Positions 35,786 to 45,954 are shown, numbered from the stretch's first letter. The stretch: DNA of 64,000 nucleotides from Adiantum capillus-veneris (GCA_014529385.2 CM043966.1:144634711-144698710); one strand, 5' to 3'. A program made the numbers and translations. Notes: a model not told the origin generated them from the letters alone.

Positions 35786-36705
35786 AGGTGGAACTCTTCC
35801 AGTCCTTGTGGAGGTGGTCTTGGTCCATTTGGCCTTTGTAGAAGCCTTGGTTGTTGACCAGCTCCTTCTCCTGCATTCATCACTGGGTAATTCAAGTTAG
35901 GTCTCCCTGGCTCTCCACGGGGCCAAGGACAATTATACATCCCATGTCCAGACTCTCCGCAATTCCAACATTGCAAGACTCTCCTAGTTCGTGGCTCTCT
36001 CTCTTCTGACTTCTTTGCTTGTCCCTTTGGACCTACAGCTTGTGCAAGGTGAATTGACAGGCTACTTAAAGATTCATTTAACTTCTCAATCACTTCAGCC
36101 GTTACCTTAGGAAGCTCCCTAGATGTTGATGCTTGTGACTTACCTTTGGGTCTAAGACCTTCTATTGGAACCTCTCCCCTTAAGCACTTGAGTTTCCTAT
36201 ACTTCTCAGCAGCCCTAGTTTCAGCTGCATCAAAAGTAGCAGGTGCACCCGCCTCAACTTTTACCTTAAGGTCAGGAAAGAGTCCGGCTATGAACCTCTC
36301 CTTCTTTAAAAATTCTGCACCATCACCAGGGTTAGCAACATTTCGTATCCATAGAGCCCAAAGAAGTAGGAACTCTTGCTTGTACAAGTAGTAGTCATCT
36401 AAGTCTTTTTGCTTATGAGAAACAATGTCTTGCCATAATTTCTGAGTGTTTTGGGGATCAAAGAAGTATTTCTTGAAACGATTCAAAACTTCCGTGTAAT
36501 TCCCTTTAACTTCCTCAGGCAAAGAGTCAAACCAAGTGCTAGCATCTTTCCTAAGGACCACCTCAAACATTTCTACACGTTCTTGATCAGTTACTATCCT
36601 CTTGATACGGCAAGACATCTTGAAATTCGCTAGAAATAATTCTGCATCCTCTCCAGGCTCTCCAAAGAAAAGAGGATATCCAGACATTTGGCGTTGGCTC
36701 TCCAT
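35758..36705 (-). CDS. Element C gag
   Basis: 315 codons from MESQRQMSGYPLFFGEPGED. Capsid-type segment: AELFLANFKMSCRIKRIV, then DASTWFDSLPEEVKGNY and VLNRFKKYFFDPQN. CCHC zinc knuckle CWNCGESGHGMYNC near residue 244. Intact. It ends 28 nt inside the protease ORF, so expression of protease would need a frameshift or a separate start. Confidence 0.85.
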   Translation of the reverse strand: MESQRQMSGYPLFFGEPGEDAELFLANFKMSCRIKRIVTDQERVEMFEVVLRKDASTWFDSLPEEVKGNYTEVLNRFKKYFFDPQNTQKLWQDIVSHKQKDLDDYYLYKQEFLLLWALWIRNVANPGDGAEFLKKERFIAGLFPDLKVKVEAGAPATFDAAETRAAEKYRKLKCLRGEVPIEGLRPKGKSQASTSRELPKVTAEVIEKLNESLSSLSIHLAQAVGPKGQAKKSEEREPRTRRVLQCWNCGESGHGMYNCPWPRGEPGRPNLNYPVMNAGEGAGQQPRLLQRPNGPRPPPQGLEEFHLCQTQTCMW

Positions 36706-36752
36706 TGAATTGATTTCAAAGTGACGCGTTTTTGTTTTTTCTTTCTTTAAAA

Positions 36753-36757
36753 GATTT
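36753..36757. repeat. Target-site duplication of D, left copy (GATTT)
   Basis: GATTT before the LTR start TGTTAACCC (36758); the identical GATTT follows the other LTR at 45955-45959. Confidence 0.92.
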
Positions 36758-37057
36758 TGTTAACCCTCACGGCTCACGGACACCCCATCACCTACGACGG
36801 ACATGTATTATGTATTTGGTAGAGTCAGGCACCGGGCTTGTCGGTCCAATAGGGAAAGGTAGAGTGATCGCCGATGAGAGGCGCACTCTAACACGAACAT
36901 GCTAGGGTTAGTTGGCTAAGCATGGGCGCCCAAGTGTGAATGGGGTGAGCTCATATAAAAGCCAACTAAACCTAATTTTTACTCATTCTCTCATTTGTGC
37001 AATAGAAGAGTTCTCTTGCTCCATCTCCATCTCCATCTTCTTCTTCTTCACCTCCTC

Positions 37058-37092
<35 letters not shown>

Positions 37093-37343
37093 GGAGAGTG
37101 TGTGTGCGATCGAGTATTACGAAGGCACGACGGCGGCGAAGCGGTTGAGCGCGGCACGACTGCAGCTTCTTCTTCATCGCGGCGAGGAATCCACCACGAA
37201 GACGAGCGTAGAGCGGTGAGTGACACACCCTTTGCTCTCTTGAGCTTGCTACTTTAGGCTTGTTGTGTGCTTGGAGCCGTCTGCGGCTCGCATACGGTGT
37301 ATCGGCAAGTCCCTTGCTTCGACAGTGCGGCAAGGAGCGCACA
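36758..37343 (+). repeat. Element D 5' LTR
   Basis: Starts TGTTAACCCTCACGG, ends GCGCACA. Contains a TATA box (36954), a TG/GA microsatellite (37058-37092) and a CTTCTTCTTC tract downstream of the presumed start site. Open frames across it are shared by both LTRs and look incidental. Confidence 0.92.
36954..36960 (+). promoter_or_regulatory. TATA box of element D LTR
   Basis: TATAAAA in GAGCTCATATAAAAGCC, conserved at 45561-45567. Transcription would begin about 30 bp downstream, near the CTCATTCTCTCATTTG stretch. Confidence 0.6.
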
Positions 37344-37347
37344 TTTT

Positions 37348-37366
37348 TGGCACCGCTGCCGGGGAT
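37348..37366 (+). other. Element D primer-binding site (tRNA-Asp-like)
   Basis: TGGCACCGCTGCCGGGGAT, four bases after the LTR. By recollection this is complementary, with two mismatches, to the 3' end of plant tRNA-Asp (GTC). Confidence 0.6.
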
Positions 37367-37439
37367 ATGCCCTACACTAAGCTCGGTTAGCACTTTACGC
37401 TTTCTTGTGGTGCAATTTCTATCATAGGAAAGGCAGGGA

Positions 37440-38551
37440 ATGAGGGTGTGTAGTTGTGTGGAGATTTCTGTTTTTTGCTTTTTCTACGTTTTCTGGTTTG
37501 CAGTGCACAGTTAGCATTTCTTGCGTTTTTGCATTTTCTGCATTTTCTGTCAAGTTTCAATTTCTGCAATTTTTTGCATTTTCTGGTTTTGTCAAGTTTC
37601 AATTTCTACAGTTTCTGCGTTTAATTTTCTGTCAAGTTCCAATTTTCTGCAATTTCTTGCGTTTTTTCAATTTCTGCAATTCTTGCGTTTTCCTGTGCTT
37701 TTTCAAATTTCTGCAATTCTTGCGTTTTTTCAATTTCTGCGTTTTCTGCAGTTCTGCATTTTTTTTTTAAAAAAAAAATTCATTTCTGCATTATAAAAAA
37801 TAATAATAATAATAATTTTTTTGAAAAAAAAAATCTGGAAAAAATTTATTTTATTTTTTTTTAAAAAAAACGGAAAATAAAAACGCGAGTGAGCGGGCGG
37901 TTAAATTTTTCGAAAATAAAAACGTGAGTTATAAAAACGGACGGGTTGGTTTGTATAAAAGATAGATCGGGATCGGGATCATTTATATTCGAAAATAAAA
38001 ACTGCATTTCTGCATTATTATTATTTAAAAAAAACGGAAAATAAAAACGCGAGTGAGCGGGCGGTTAAATTTTTCGAAAATAAAAACGTGAGTTATAAAA
38101 ATGGACGGGTTGGTTTGTATAAAAGATAGATCAGGATCGGGATCATTTTCCCAAGCCCAAGCCCAGGCCCACGCCCACGCCCAGGCCTCAGTCCTATGAT
38201 ATATACTAAACTCACTCTTATATATATACCCTACTCCCTCAAGAGAGAATGAGAGCATGTGGGACAAGTCCTCCACTCTCCTCCTTTCTCTTCCCACTTG
38301 CACCCTTAGACTTTCTAGTTTGGGCCTAGTTCCCTACTGGAAATTGACAGTTTTAGGGATTCCGAGGGCATAGAGTGACCAAACGGAGGGTTGTAAAGCA
38401 CGACACGACCCTCTGACCGATACGCTCGTTTCGAGCTATCACACGGCCCATTCCACGACACGCTCTAAAAAATCTAGCAAAAAAACACGCTAAAAACTAG
38501 TCACAACGCCTCCTAGAGCAGCTTTTTGACACCTTAGGGTATCAAAAGCAC
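37440..38551 (+). other. Element D leader: TTTCTGC-rich tract and duplicated TATA segment
   Basis: 37440-37770 is T-rich with many TTTCTGCA/TTTCTGCG repeats, followed by poly-A/T runs and (AAT)n. A 122-bp segment at 37863-37984 is repeated at 38027-38148 (period 164), each copy holding GTATAAAAGATAG. 38150-38190 is a (GCCCAN)n repeat. No gene until 38552. Confidence 0.7.
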
Positions 38552-39682
38552 ATGCACTTACGCACTGGGCGAGTGCTAGAACACGAGCATTTTGAGGGTG
38601 CCTCTGTTCATACGGACACCCATTACCCATCCACGATAAGCTCTAGACCCTCAGCGGGGACACAAGGTAGCACCACCCAAGACCCTAAAATAGCCGCTAG
38701 TGATTCCTCCTCTGACTCAGAAATCATGGAAGCATACCCTACCCAAAACACTGAGAGAGAAAGCCATGCACCTCCCGAAGCTCCATAGCCTAGTACTAGT
38801 ATGTTTAGCCATTTCATGGAAACATTAGGTAGAGCTCCTCGCTCGGAACCTGATGCAAATGAAGCACACGAAGGGGGTGGGGAAGTGGACTCTCCTTTCA
38901 CATCGCACGTGGACCCCACACCCCCAAAGAGTGTCCATGTGGATATCCTACCAACTTCTTACCAAGAAGGCCCTGTTGAGCTGCCTCCTTCAAAAGTTCC
39001 CTCTAGAGTACCGTTGGTGACAAGTAAAACCACGGGGAGCAACATTGCTTCTACCTCACAAGAAACCGTTAACACGTCGACTCTAGAAGGATTGTTCATT
39101 AATGATCATTGGACATACGACCTCCACACTGAGGTGTTGACGGATCTACACTCTGGCCACGCCTACCATGTAGGATGGATAGAGATTGTACAATCCACCT
39201 CTAGTGCCACGAGCATCGAAGATCAACAGAAAATGATCTGTAATGTTATCCATGGCATTATTCAATCAGAAAGGCAAAACCGAGGGGTAAATATACTCTC
39301 AACTGGCCCCATGAGATTTCTGGATACAAGCAAGGCTCAACAGCCTACTCTATCACAAATGGAGACTCCTCTAATGAGCGCCATGGACCCATCTTACGTC
39401 ATTTCACCTGGGGTCTCTATGCAATCTGAGCCTCCGAGCGAAAACTTTAGCTTCCCTAACTTGGCTCAACCCTCTATCAAGGAAAACACAGTGCTCACTC
39501 CAGGGATAAGCCTGACAGAGAATGTACCGATGACATCTACGGTTAGCGCAGTGCCACTACCTAGTGTCGTAGTACCTAATATGGGGCCTCGACCGTATGT
39601 GCCTCTAGCCCCTTATGCACACATGGTCCCCCACACCTCCAATAGTACCACTTGTTTACGCTCCTCGAGTGCCGCTCCCTAG
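38552..39682 (+). pseudogene. Element D gag, N-terminal part (one TAG, ends at a frameshift)
   Basis: 38552-38788 and 38801-39682 are in the same frame, separated only by a TAG at 38786. The product is Ser/Pro/Thr-rich and acidic, with a conserved-looking stretch EGLFINDHWTYDLHTEVLTD. Near 39640 the Pro-rich reading (YVPLAPYAHMVPHTS) continues in the frame of the next ORF (PLVYAPRVPLPSPYPSG), so one base was gained or lost there. No recognised domain. Confidence 0.55.
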
Positions 39683-42600
39683 CCCTTATCCGAGTGGACC
39701 TATGCCCGGTTATGTTCCATATACTGCATCATCCACACATATGCCAAGACCGGCACCCGTCCCTCTCCCACATATGATTCCAAGAGTACCTCCACCGGCC
39801 CTGCCTCCTCACATAGGTGACTTGGCAGCGTTTGCTCAAACCATAGGTCGATCTATCGCGGAAAATATGCGTCACGCATCTGATAGAGAGCCTAGAAGTA
39901 AGTCAGTACAAATTGCCAAACTCACGCAAAAATTCAATGGGGACGAAGATGCTAGGAAACACATTGAAGTGTTTGAACAAGTATGTGATTCCTTAGGGGA
40001 ACGCAACGAACTACATAAGTGCAATGCCTTAAGCTTGACATTAAGTGGGAAGGCTGGAGATTGGTATATAACCTTAAGGGTGGACGAGAAAACAATCTAC
40101 CCTACCCTTCGAAGGTTGTTTCTAAAGGAGTACATACGAGAAGGTGTGCTTTGGGGTGTAGCATCTCAGCTACAGAAGGCTGAACGTAAGGAAGGAGAGT
40201 CAGTAAGGGACTTCATTAGTCGTCTAAAGCACTTAAACTCTCGCTGCCCTATAAATGAGCACTTCAACAATAACCAACTGCTTGATCGATTCATTCCAGG
40301 GTTGAGGAATGAAGGAATCTATAATGGACTAGTGATTAGAGGTATCACAAACTGGGAAGATGTCACTGCCAATGCAATCCAATTAGAGGACAACTTGATG
40401 ATAGCAGGCATGAGGGTGTCTACTGACACGAGATCCACTAGCTCACAAGCCATTGAGTATGAACCCATGACTGCAAAGCCCATTGCCAATGAGCCAAAGG
40501 TATTTGAGACATTCTTGACAGACCTCACCAAGGCAATCCAAGAGTCTCTTAAGGATAATCGACCCCCTCAAAATAGTCACATGTATCCAAGAAGGGAGCA
40601 ACAATGGTGTTCCATTTGCTTAGGTCCACATAGCACTAGTGAGTGCCCTACGTTTAGAGTAAAATTTAATGGAACTTGCAACGCATGTGGTAGGTATGGT
40701 CACCAAGCTAAGGATTGTTTAATGATCAAACGTATGATGGCAAATAGACCACCTGTAGCCTGGACGGATGCACCTCGAGCTCCTGTATTGATGCCTACTC
40801 CACCTGTTGAGCAACTACCGCAACACATGGTCCCTAGATCTCAAAATGTTGTACAAGCTACACCGCTACCACCTCCTGTGCTAGGACCGCAGCCCCCGCA
40901 TCCAAGAGTCGCCCCTATGAACCAAGTGGGTTGCGAGCCATCAAATGCTTATCCAGATGGCTGTGAGGACGAAATAGACACTAGTATTGCCTATGGACTT
41001 GATACATTGGAAGAGTGTCCTATATACTACATGGAAGATTGTTGGGGGCAAGTCAAGACGGTTTATCAAGCTGCTGCTCTCGCATCCAGAGGTCAAAATA
41101 TCAACACCCAGGCTAGGAGGCCACCTCTTCAATGCTACGAGTGTGGTGGACCACATCGAGCAGCGGAGTGCCCTATTAGGCTGCAAAAGAATGCTGCACA
41201 GATGCAAATAAATCAAGGGAGCACGTCTGCAATGCCAATACTCACATGTAATCGTTGTGGCATAGATCACTTGATTGCCCAATGCCCCTATAACCCAAAT
41301 GCGCCTAAAATCACACCCCTGAATTTGGTCGAAATTGCTAGTGTGACATCGCCAATACCACTCGTCGCACCCGCTTATGCGATTACACGGTCCATGCTTC
41401 AAGGGCCAGGCCATATCCTCGAAGAGAGAGATACCGCGTCAGTTATCCAAGCAAAGAAAAAGAAGACACGAAGGAAGAAGTCGCAGAATACGGAAAATTC
41501 GAAGCCAAGTTCCAAAACAAACATAGGAACAGGAGATGACCCCGTGTATATGAATGACCTCGAGGATGATTCAGATTCAATCGAGACAATGGAGACTAGA
41601 ACCAATACCACAAAGGGAAAGACCGACAAAGAAAACCGTAACATGGAACCAAATGAAAACCGAATAAGAGAAAATCATAAAGAGCCTCTGAAAACACCAC
41701 AAGTGTTTCCAAATCCAATCCAAGACCCCCAAGATAAACCGCAGGGGCAAAAAGGGAAGAATCGTAAAAAGAAGATTGGGACGTACCCAAACCCAGTAGA
41801 CGAGATTGAGCAGGTGAAACATCTAAGAGGTTTAATGGAGGAGACTCAAAGGAAACTAGAACCAGAACCCATGCATGTCAAAATTCATGACACAGTGTTT
41901 CCCACGCAAGTTCATCCACCCCACATGAACCATATACCGTTAGCCATATCTAGTATCATCCAAGAAGGGAGTGAGGACGGGACATCAGAAAGTGAGCATA
42001 CACCCTTCTTGTTGGAAAGGATGTTTAACGAAGGAATACCTGATCCCATTGAGGAATATGAGATTCCATCCTCACCAATTCCTAGTCAAGGACCTACACC
42101 CTGCAAAACGCCAATGAATGTTGCCAAACTAGTGGACTTCATGTCTTCTGAGGTCCGAACCACGATCATAGCAAAGCTGTATGGAGATCCTAAGTTATTC
42201 CTTGCACTTCGAGCATTCCTTAACGGAGAGCTACGAACGGGATTACCGCAGTTTGCCCAACCAAATAGGCCTGACTCGATTATGATTGATGAGGAAAATC
42301 ATGTGCAATCACTTGACTTAGATGGACACGAGTCTGTGATTGAGGTACCCATTAACGAATTAGAGCAGTATTTTGAAGGCGACGAGTCTAATGCGACCCT
42401 ACCCATCACTACCAAGGGATTAACTATAAAGGGAATTCTTGATGGTGGTGCGGGAGTTAGCATCGTTACAAAAGATTGTTGGGAATCCATGGGAAAGCCC
42501 CGCCTCAGTGTTACTAACATTGTGGTTAAGATGGCAAATGGTACCATAGCCAAACCTATGGGGATGCTCAAGGATCTTAAGATCAAAGTTTTAGGACACA

Positions 42601-42992
42601 AGGTACGACATACGTTCATTGTAATGGATTTCTCTAAACACCTTATGTCATATGAAATGATTTTAGGACGACCATTCATGAGGGAAGCACAAATGGTTCA
42701 TGATTGGTCTAAAAATCATGTCTATTTGCAATTCCAAGACTCTGTCCTTAGAGTGGATTTGGTGACTGGTAAGGTACAGCCCTTAGGGAGTAAAACCATT
42801 ATTGATCATCGCTCTGGCACCACAGTTCACTCGGCCCCACTACAATATTGTTACACTTGTAAGAAGGATACAGACATTGGCCAAGATTCTCCTTATATGG
42901 ATATCCTACCTGGGATGACTGAGTCGGACAATGTGGATTGGGTCCACCTAGCATCAACCATAGACACTTGGGGAAATAGGGGGACGACCTAG
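39615..42992 (+). CDS. Element D gag (four zinc knuckles) plus aspartic protease
   Basis: 1125 codons. Pro-rich start. Gag capsid domain at about residues 100-270 (AKLTQKFNGDEDARKHIEVF, GKAGDWYITL, RDFISRLKHLNSRCP). Four CCHC-type knuckles: CSICLGPHSTSEC (about 332), CNACGRYGHQAKDC (about 355), CYECGGPHRAAEC (about 506), CNRCGIDHLIAQC (about 545). Three have only three residues before His. A Lys-rich linker at about 615-740 is followed by a retropepsin near 935-1030 (GILDGGAGVSIVTKDCWESM, then MILGRPFMREAQ) with D-G-G-A. It ends in TAG, and the same frame stays open afterwards (next entry). No RT follows. Confidence 0.8.
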   Translation: MHTWSPTPPIVPLVYAPRVPLPSPYPSGPMPGYVPYTASSTHMPRPAPVPLPHMIPRVPPPALPPHIGDLAAFAQTIGRSIAENMRHASDREPRSKSVQIAKLTQKFNGDEDARKHIEVFEQVCDSLGERNELHKCNALSLTLSGKAGDWYITLRVDEKTIYPTLRRLFLKEYIREGVLWGVASQLQKAERKEGESVRDFISRLKHLNSRCPINEHFNNNQLLDRFIPGLRNEGIYNGLVIRGITNWEDVTANAIQLEDNLMIAGMRVSTDTRSTSSQAIEYEPMTAKPIANEPKVFETFLTDLTKAIQESLKDNRPPQNSHMYPRREQQWCSICLGPHSTSECPTFRVKFNGTCNACGRYGHQAKDCLMIKRMMANRPPVAWTDAPRAPVLMPTPPVEQLPQHMVPRSQNVVQATPLPPPVLGPQPPHPRVAPMNQVGCEPSNAYPDGCEDEIDTSIAYGLDTLEECPIYYMEDCWGQVKTVYQAAALASRGQNINTQARRPPLQCYECGGPHRAAECPIRLQKNAAQMQINQGSTSAMPILTCNRCGIDHLIAQCPYNPNAPKITPLNLVEIASVTSPIPLVAPAYAITRSMLQGPGHILEERDTASVIQAKKKKTRRKKSQNTENSKPSSKTNIGTGDDPVYMNDLEDDSDSIETMETRTNTTKGKTDKENRNMEPNENRIRENHKEPLKTPQVFPNPIQDPQDKPQGQKGKNRKKKIGTYPNPVDEIEQVKHLRGLMEETQRKLEPEPMHVKIHDTVFPTQVHPPHMNHIPLAISSIIQEGSEDGTSESEHTPFLLERMFNEGIPDPIEEYEIPSSPIPSQGPTPCKTPMNVAKLVDFMSSEVRTTIIAKLYGDPKLFLALRAFLNGELRTGLPQFAQPNRPDSIMIDEENHVQSLDLDGHESVIEVPINELEQYFEGDESNATLPITTKGLTIKGILDGGAGVSIVTKDCWESMGKPRLSVTNIVVKMANGTIAKPMGMLKDLKIKVLGHKVRHTFIVMDFSKHLMSYEMILGRPFMREAQMVHDWSKNHVYLQFQDSVLRVDLVTGKVQPLGSKTIIDHRSGTTVHSAPLQYCYTCKKDTDIGQDSPYMDILPGMTESDNVDWVHLASTIDTWGNRGTT

Positions 42993-43013
42993 GTAACACC
43001 TGAGGGGGATGAA

Positions 43014-43733
43014 ATGCCTATACCCTTAAATATGCTACAAGCAATGCATATCGCTTCCGACAAGACTCATCCTAATGTAACAAAGAAAACATACAAGTGG
43101 GTCCCTAAAGCTTCCTTAGTGACCATAGCTAGTGCAAAAAAACAGAAGCCTTGTAAGAAACGTACCACTCGCTCCAAGAAAAGTAAGCAAATGTTGCGAT
43201 GGATTCCTAAACGACTATTGGAAGCCCAAGGCTACTATCAAGGAAATGATCAAATATGGGTTCCAAAACGTAGATTGTGCTCTTACCTATCACCTGACCC
43301 AAGTGAGCCCAATCCCGTAGCTCCAAAACGAATCAATAATCGTGGAAAGAAAAAAATCACAGAATGCTACACACCCGCTCCCGAGCTAGTTTGGGTACCA
43401 AAGAAAGAACGAATTGTTCCACCTAGCTCAGGAAGGGGGGAGTCCCATGAAGCTTCTAGCTCCTCATGTAATACATCCATAGAGGTAAAAGCTTCTACAC
43501 AGCCTCCATCTATAGTAGTGGACCTCCATGAAGCTACAAAAGAATCCACACCTCCCAGTGTTCAAGAATCACCTGATGAACCACTTCAAGTTCGATCCTG
43601 GGAGAGTACCTTACCACCCTTGCAGCTTGATGAGGCACCTAGGGTAATAGAAAACTACTGGAAAAAATCCTCACCTATTACCATCTGGAACAATTGGTTT
43701 CAAAGGGTGACAAGCTCATTTCAAACGGTATGA
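43014..43733 (+). CDS. Element D basic ORF with four W-V/I-P-K motifs
   Basis: 239 codons, in frame with the gag-protease ORF across the TAG at 42990. The N-terminal 130 residues are strongly basic, with four W-(V/I)-P-K motifs at W29, W63, W82 and W127. The rest is Ser/Pro-rich, ending near NWFQRVTSSFQTV. I do not recognise a domain. It occupies the place where pol would begin. It could be a nucleic-acid-binding tail of the polyprotein or a remnant linker. Confidence 0.5.
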   Translation: MPIPLNMLQAMHIASDKTHPNVTKKTYKWVPKASLVTIASAKKQKPCKKRTTRSKKSKQMLRWIPKRLLEAQGYYQGNDQIWVPKRRLCSYLSPDPSEPNPVAPKRINNRGKKKITECYTPAPELVWVPKKERIVPPSSGRGESHEASSSSCNTSIEVKASTQPPSIVVDLHEATKESTPPSVQESPDEPLQVRSWESTLPPLQLDEAPRVIENYWKKSSPITIWNNWFQRVTSSFQTV

Positions 43734-43739
43734 TCTACC

Positions 43740-45364
43740 CAAGGAAGGGGGGAGTGTTTGTGGACATCCATCACTCACTTGTTTCCCTCTCAACCTTTTT
43801 CCCTGACCTCTTAATCTCCAATCTTAGGGATTGTACATATAAAGCTTTATACTCACAAAAAGAAAAAAAAAAGAGCAAGAGCAATTAGCAAATGAGTATG
43901 CACATTAAAAGTCAAAACATTGACTCAGACCTACACATGTCACATCTGGTACAGTGAAACAGAAACCTATGCCATGAAACACCTTTGATCCTCATCACTT
44001 GAGTGATGGAGGGTAAGTAAGATTAGTACGATAGGAGTGTTTCTGTTTTAGAGTTGAGTGATTAGCGAAGTTCTCTTTTCCCACTAATGTGCCTCCTGGA
44101 GGTATTCCTTTTGTTTCCTAGTGTGTACAGGAGCGTGTTGCTATTGATAGGATTTGGACATTCATGGAACTTTTCTCTCGTTCACACTTCAAATCAAGCG
44201 CGACCATCGACACAAACAGGTGTTTCTTGTCCATTAGCATTGCCCTTATCTTTTTGCATCCATGTTTGTCTGCCTTGATTGTGATTGGTAGCATAATATT
44301 CATCGCATTGGCCTAGTATCAAACATTTAATTCAATGTAATGTTTTGTCATAATCACTTGTCTAGGTTTAAAATCAAGCAGTCCAACTAAGCTAGTTTGA
44401 CCAAGCTAAGCATTAGAGATCTTCTCTTAATACCATGGGGAATGCCTTCCTAATAAGCAATGGTTACTTAGGTTCTTAATCCGATTTAGGCAGCATTGTA
44501 TGAAATGTACTAGGGCTTTCTAGTGGGCTTAACCCTATTGACCTTTAGCTTAAGTATTATAAAGGGAGTTTACTAATGTGATGAGCCTGGGGAGGGTAGC
44601 AGTGTTATATGACCCCCCAAAGTTACAAAATTAAAATGCTGAAAATGAACAAACAAAAAATCAAAGTGCCACAATGTAAAATCTTAAGCTGGAAGAGAAA
44701 TCCCTGCTTAAATTGGTACTTCACTCACATGTATTGCCTATGGTACTAGAGCCCTAGAGGTTCCCAGTGTGGGCGCTTTTCCTTGAAAAGCAAAAAACCC
44801 AAGGCATACAAAATAAACACCCACATCATAATTGAATCAATGTGAAAAGACTTTGGGGGGTCAAAGGAAAGGTAATCAATCAGGCGATGATTTCATGAGA
44901 AATTCCTTTTATGGTAGCTTAACTACAAGGTTTTCTAGATATAGCCTCTAGTCAGCCCTCGAACATGAATACTTAGCTCTCGCGATTAAACAACTTAATT
45001 GACCATAGAAAATTAAGAAGCTTACCCATGGTATTAATATTCGATCTCTAGTGCCTTTCGACCGTCAAATTAGCGACCCCAGACTTGTTTAATTTTTTAC
45101 CTTTACATCTGTTTATGCATTTGATTACATTGCAATTTAATGTTCATTGCTACCAAATTGTTTGAAATTTTTTTGGACCAATCAATTTTTCTACCTAAAA
45201 CTGCATATGCTTTTTAAGAGAATGCAATTACTGTGCCAATATTGTTTGATTTTGCAGTGACTGAAGAAGGCTAAGGACATTCATCTCAAATGCTCTTCCA
45301 CCTCGACGAACCAACTTCAACTCAATAGCTTCCGAGGACGGAATCTACATCAGGAAGGGGGGCA
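43740..45364 (+). other. Element D 3' non-coding region and polypurine tracts
   Basis: About 1.6 kb without a supported gene. AGGAAGGGGGG stands at the 3' end (45352-45362, next to the LTR) and also at 43742-43752 and, inside the preceding ORF, at 43430-43440. Only the 45352 copy adjoins the LTR and is the expected plus-strand primer. Confidence 0.7.
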
Positions 45365-45664
45365 TGTTAACCCTCACGGCTCACGGACACCCCATCACCT
45401 ACGACGGACGTGTATTATGTATTTGGTAGAGTCAGGCACCGGGCTTGTCAGTCCAATAGGGAAAGGTAGAGTGATCGCCGATGAGAGGCGCACTCTAACA
45501 CGAACATGCTAGGGTTAGTTGGCTAAGCATGGGCGCCCAAGTGTGAATGGGGTGAGCTCATATAAAAGCCAACTAAACCTAATTTTTACTCATTCTCTCA
45601 TTTGTGCAATAGAAGAGTGCTCTTGCTCCATCTCCATCTCCATCTTCTTCTTCTTCACCTCCTC

Positions 45665-45703
<39 letters not shown>

Positions 45704-45954
45704 GGAGAGTGTGTGTGCGATCGAGCATTACGAAGGCACGACGGCGGCGAAGCGGTTGAGCGCGGCACAACTGCAGCTTCTTCTTCATCGCGGCGAGGAA
45801 TCCACCACGAAGGCGAGCGTAGAGCGGTGAGTGACACACCCTTTTCTCTCTTGAGCTTGCTAGTTTAGGCTTGTTGTGTGCTTGGAGCCGTCTGCGGCTC
45901 GCATACGGTGTATCGGCAAGTCCCTTGCTTCGACAGTGCGGCAAGGAGCGCACA
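45365..45954 (+). repeat. Element D 3' LTR
   Basis: 590 bp, same ends as the 5' LTR, about 8-9 substitutions by eye plus a longer GA tract. Followed by GATTT. Confidence 0.92.

Larger units (their letters stand above)
36758..45954 (+). mobile_element. Element D, non-autonomous gag-protease LTR retrotransposon
   Basis: LTRs 36758-37343 (586 bp) and 45365-45954 (590 bp), 5-bp target duplication GATTT, primer site and polypurine tract all present. The 8-kb interior encodes gag, aspartic protease and one unrecognised ORF, with no RT, RNase H or integrase. LTR divergence of about 1.5% by eye points to a fairly recent insertion into C, between the C leader and gag. Structurally like a large non-autonomous derivative that keeps gag-pro. 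Confidence 0.92.

Noticed and set aside
38025-38303. 92-aa minus-strand frame with repeated Ala-Trp
   Set aside because: Translation of the GCCCAN repeat in the D leader.
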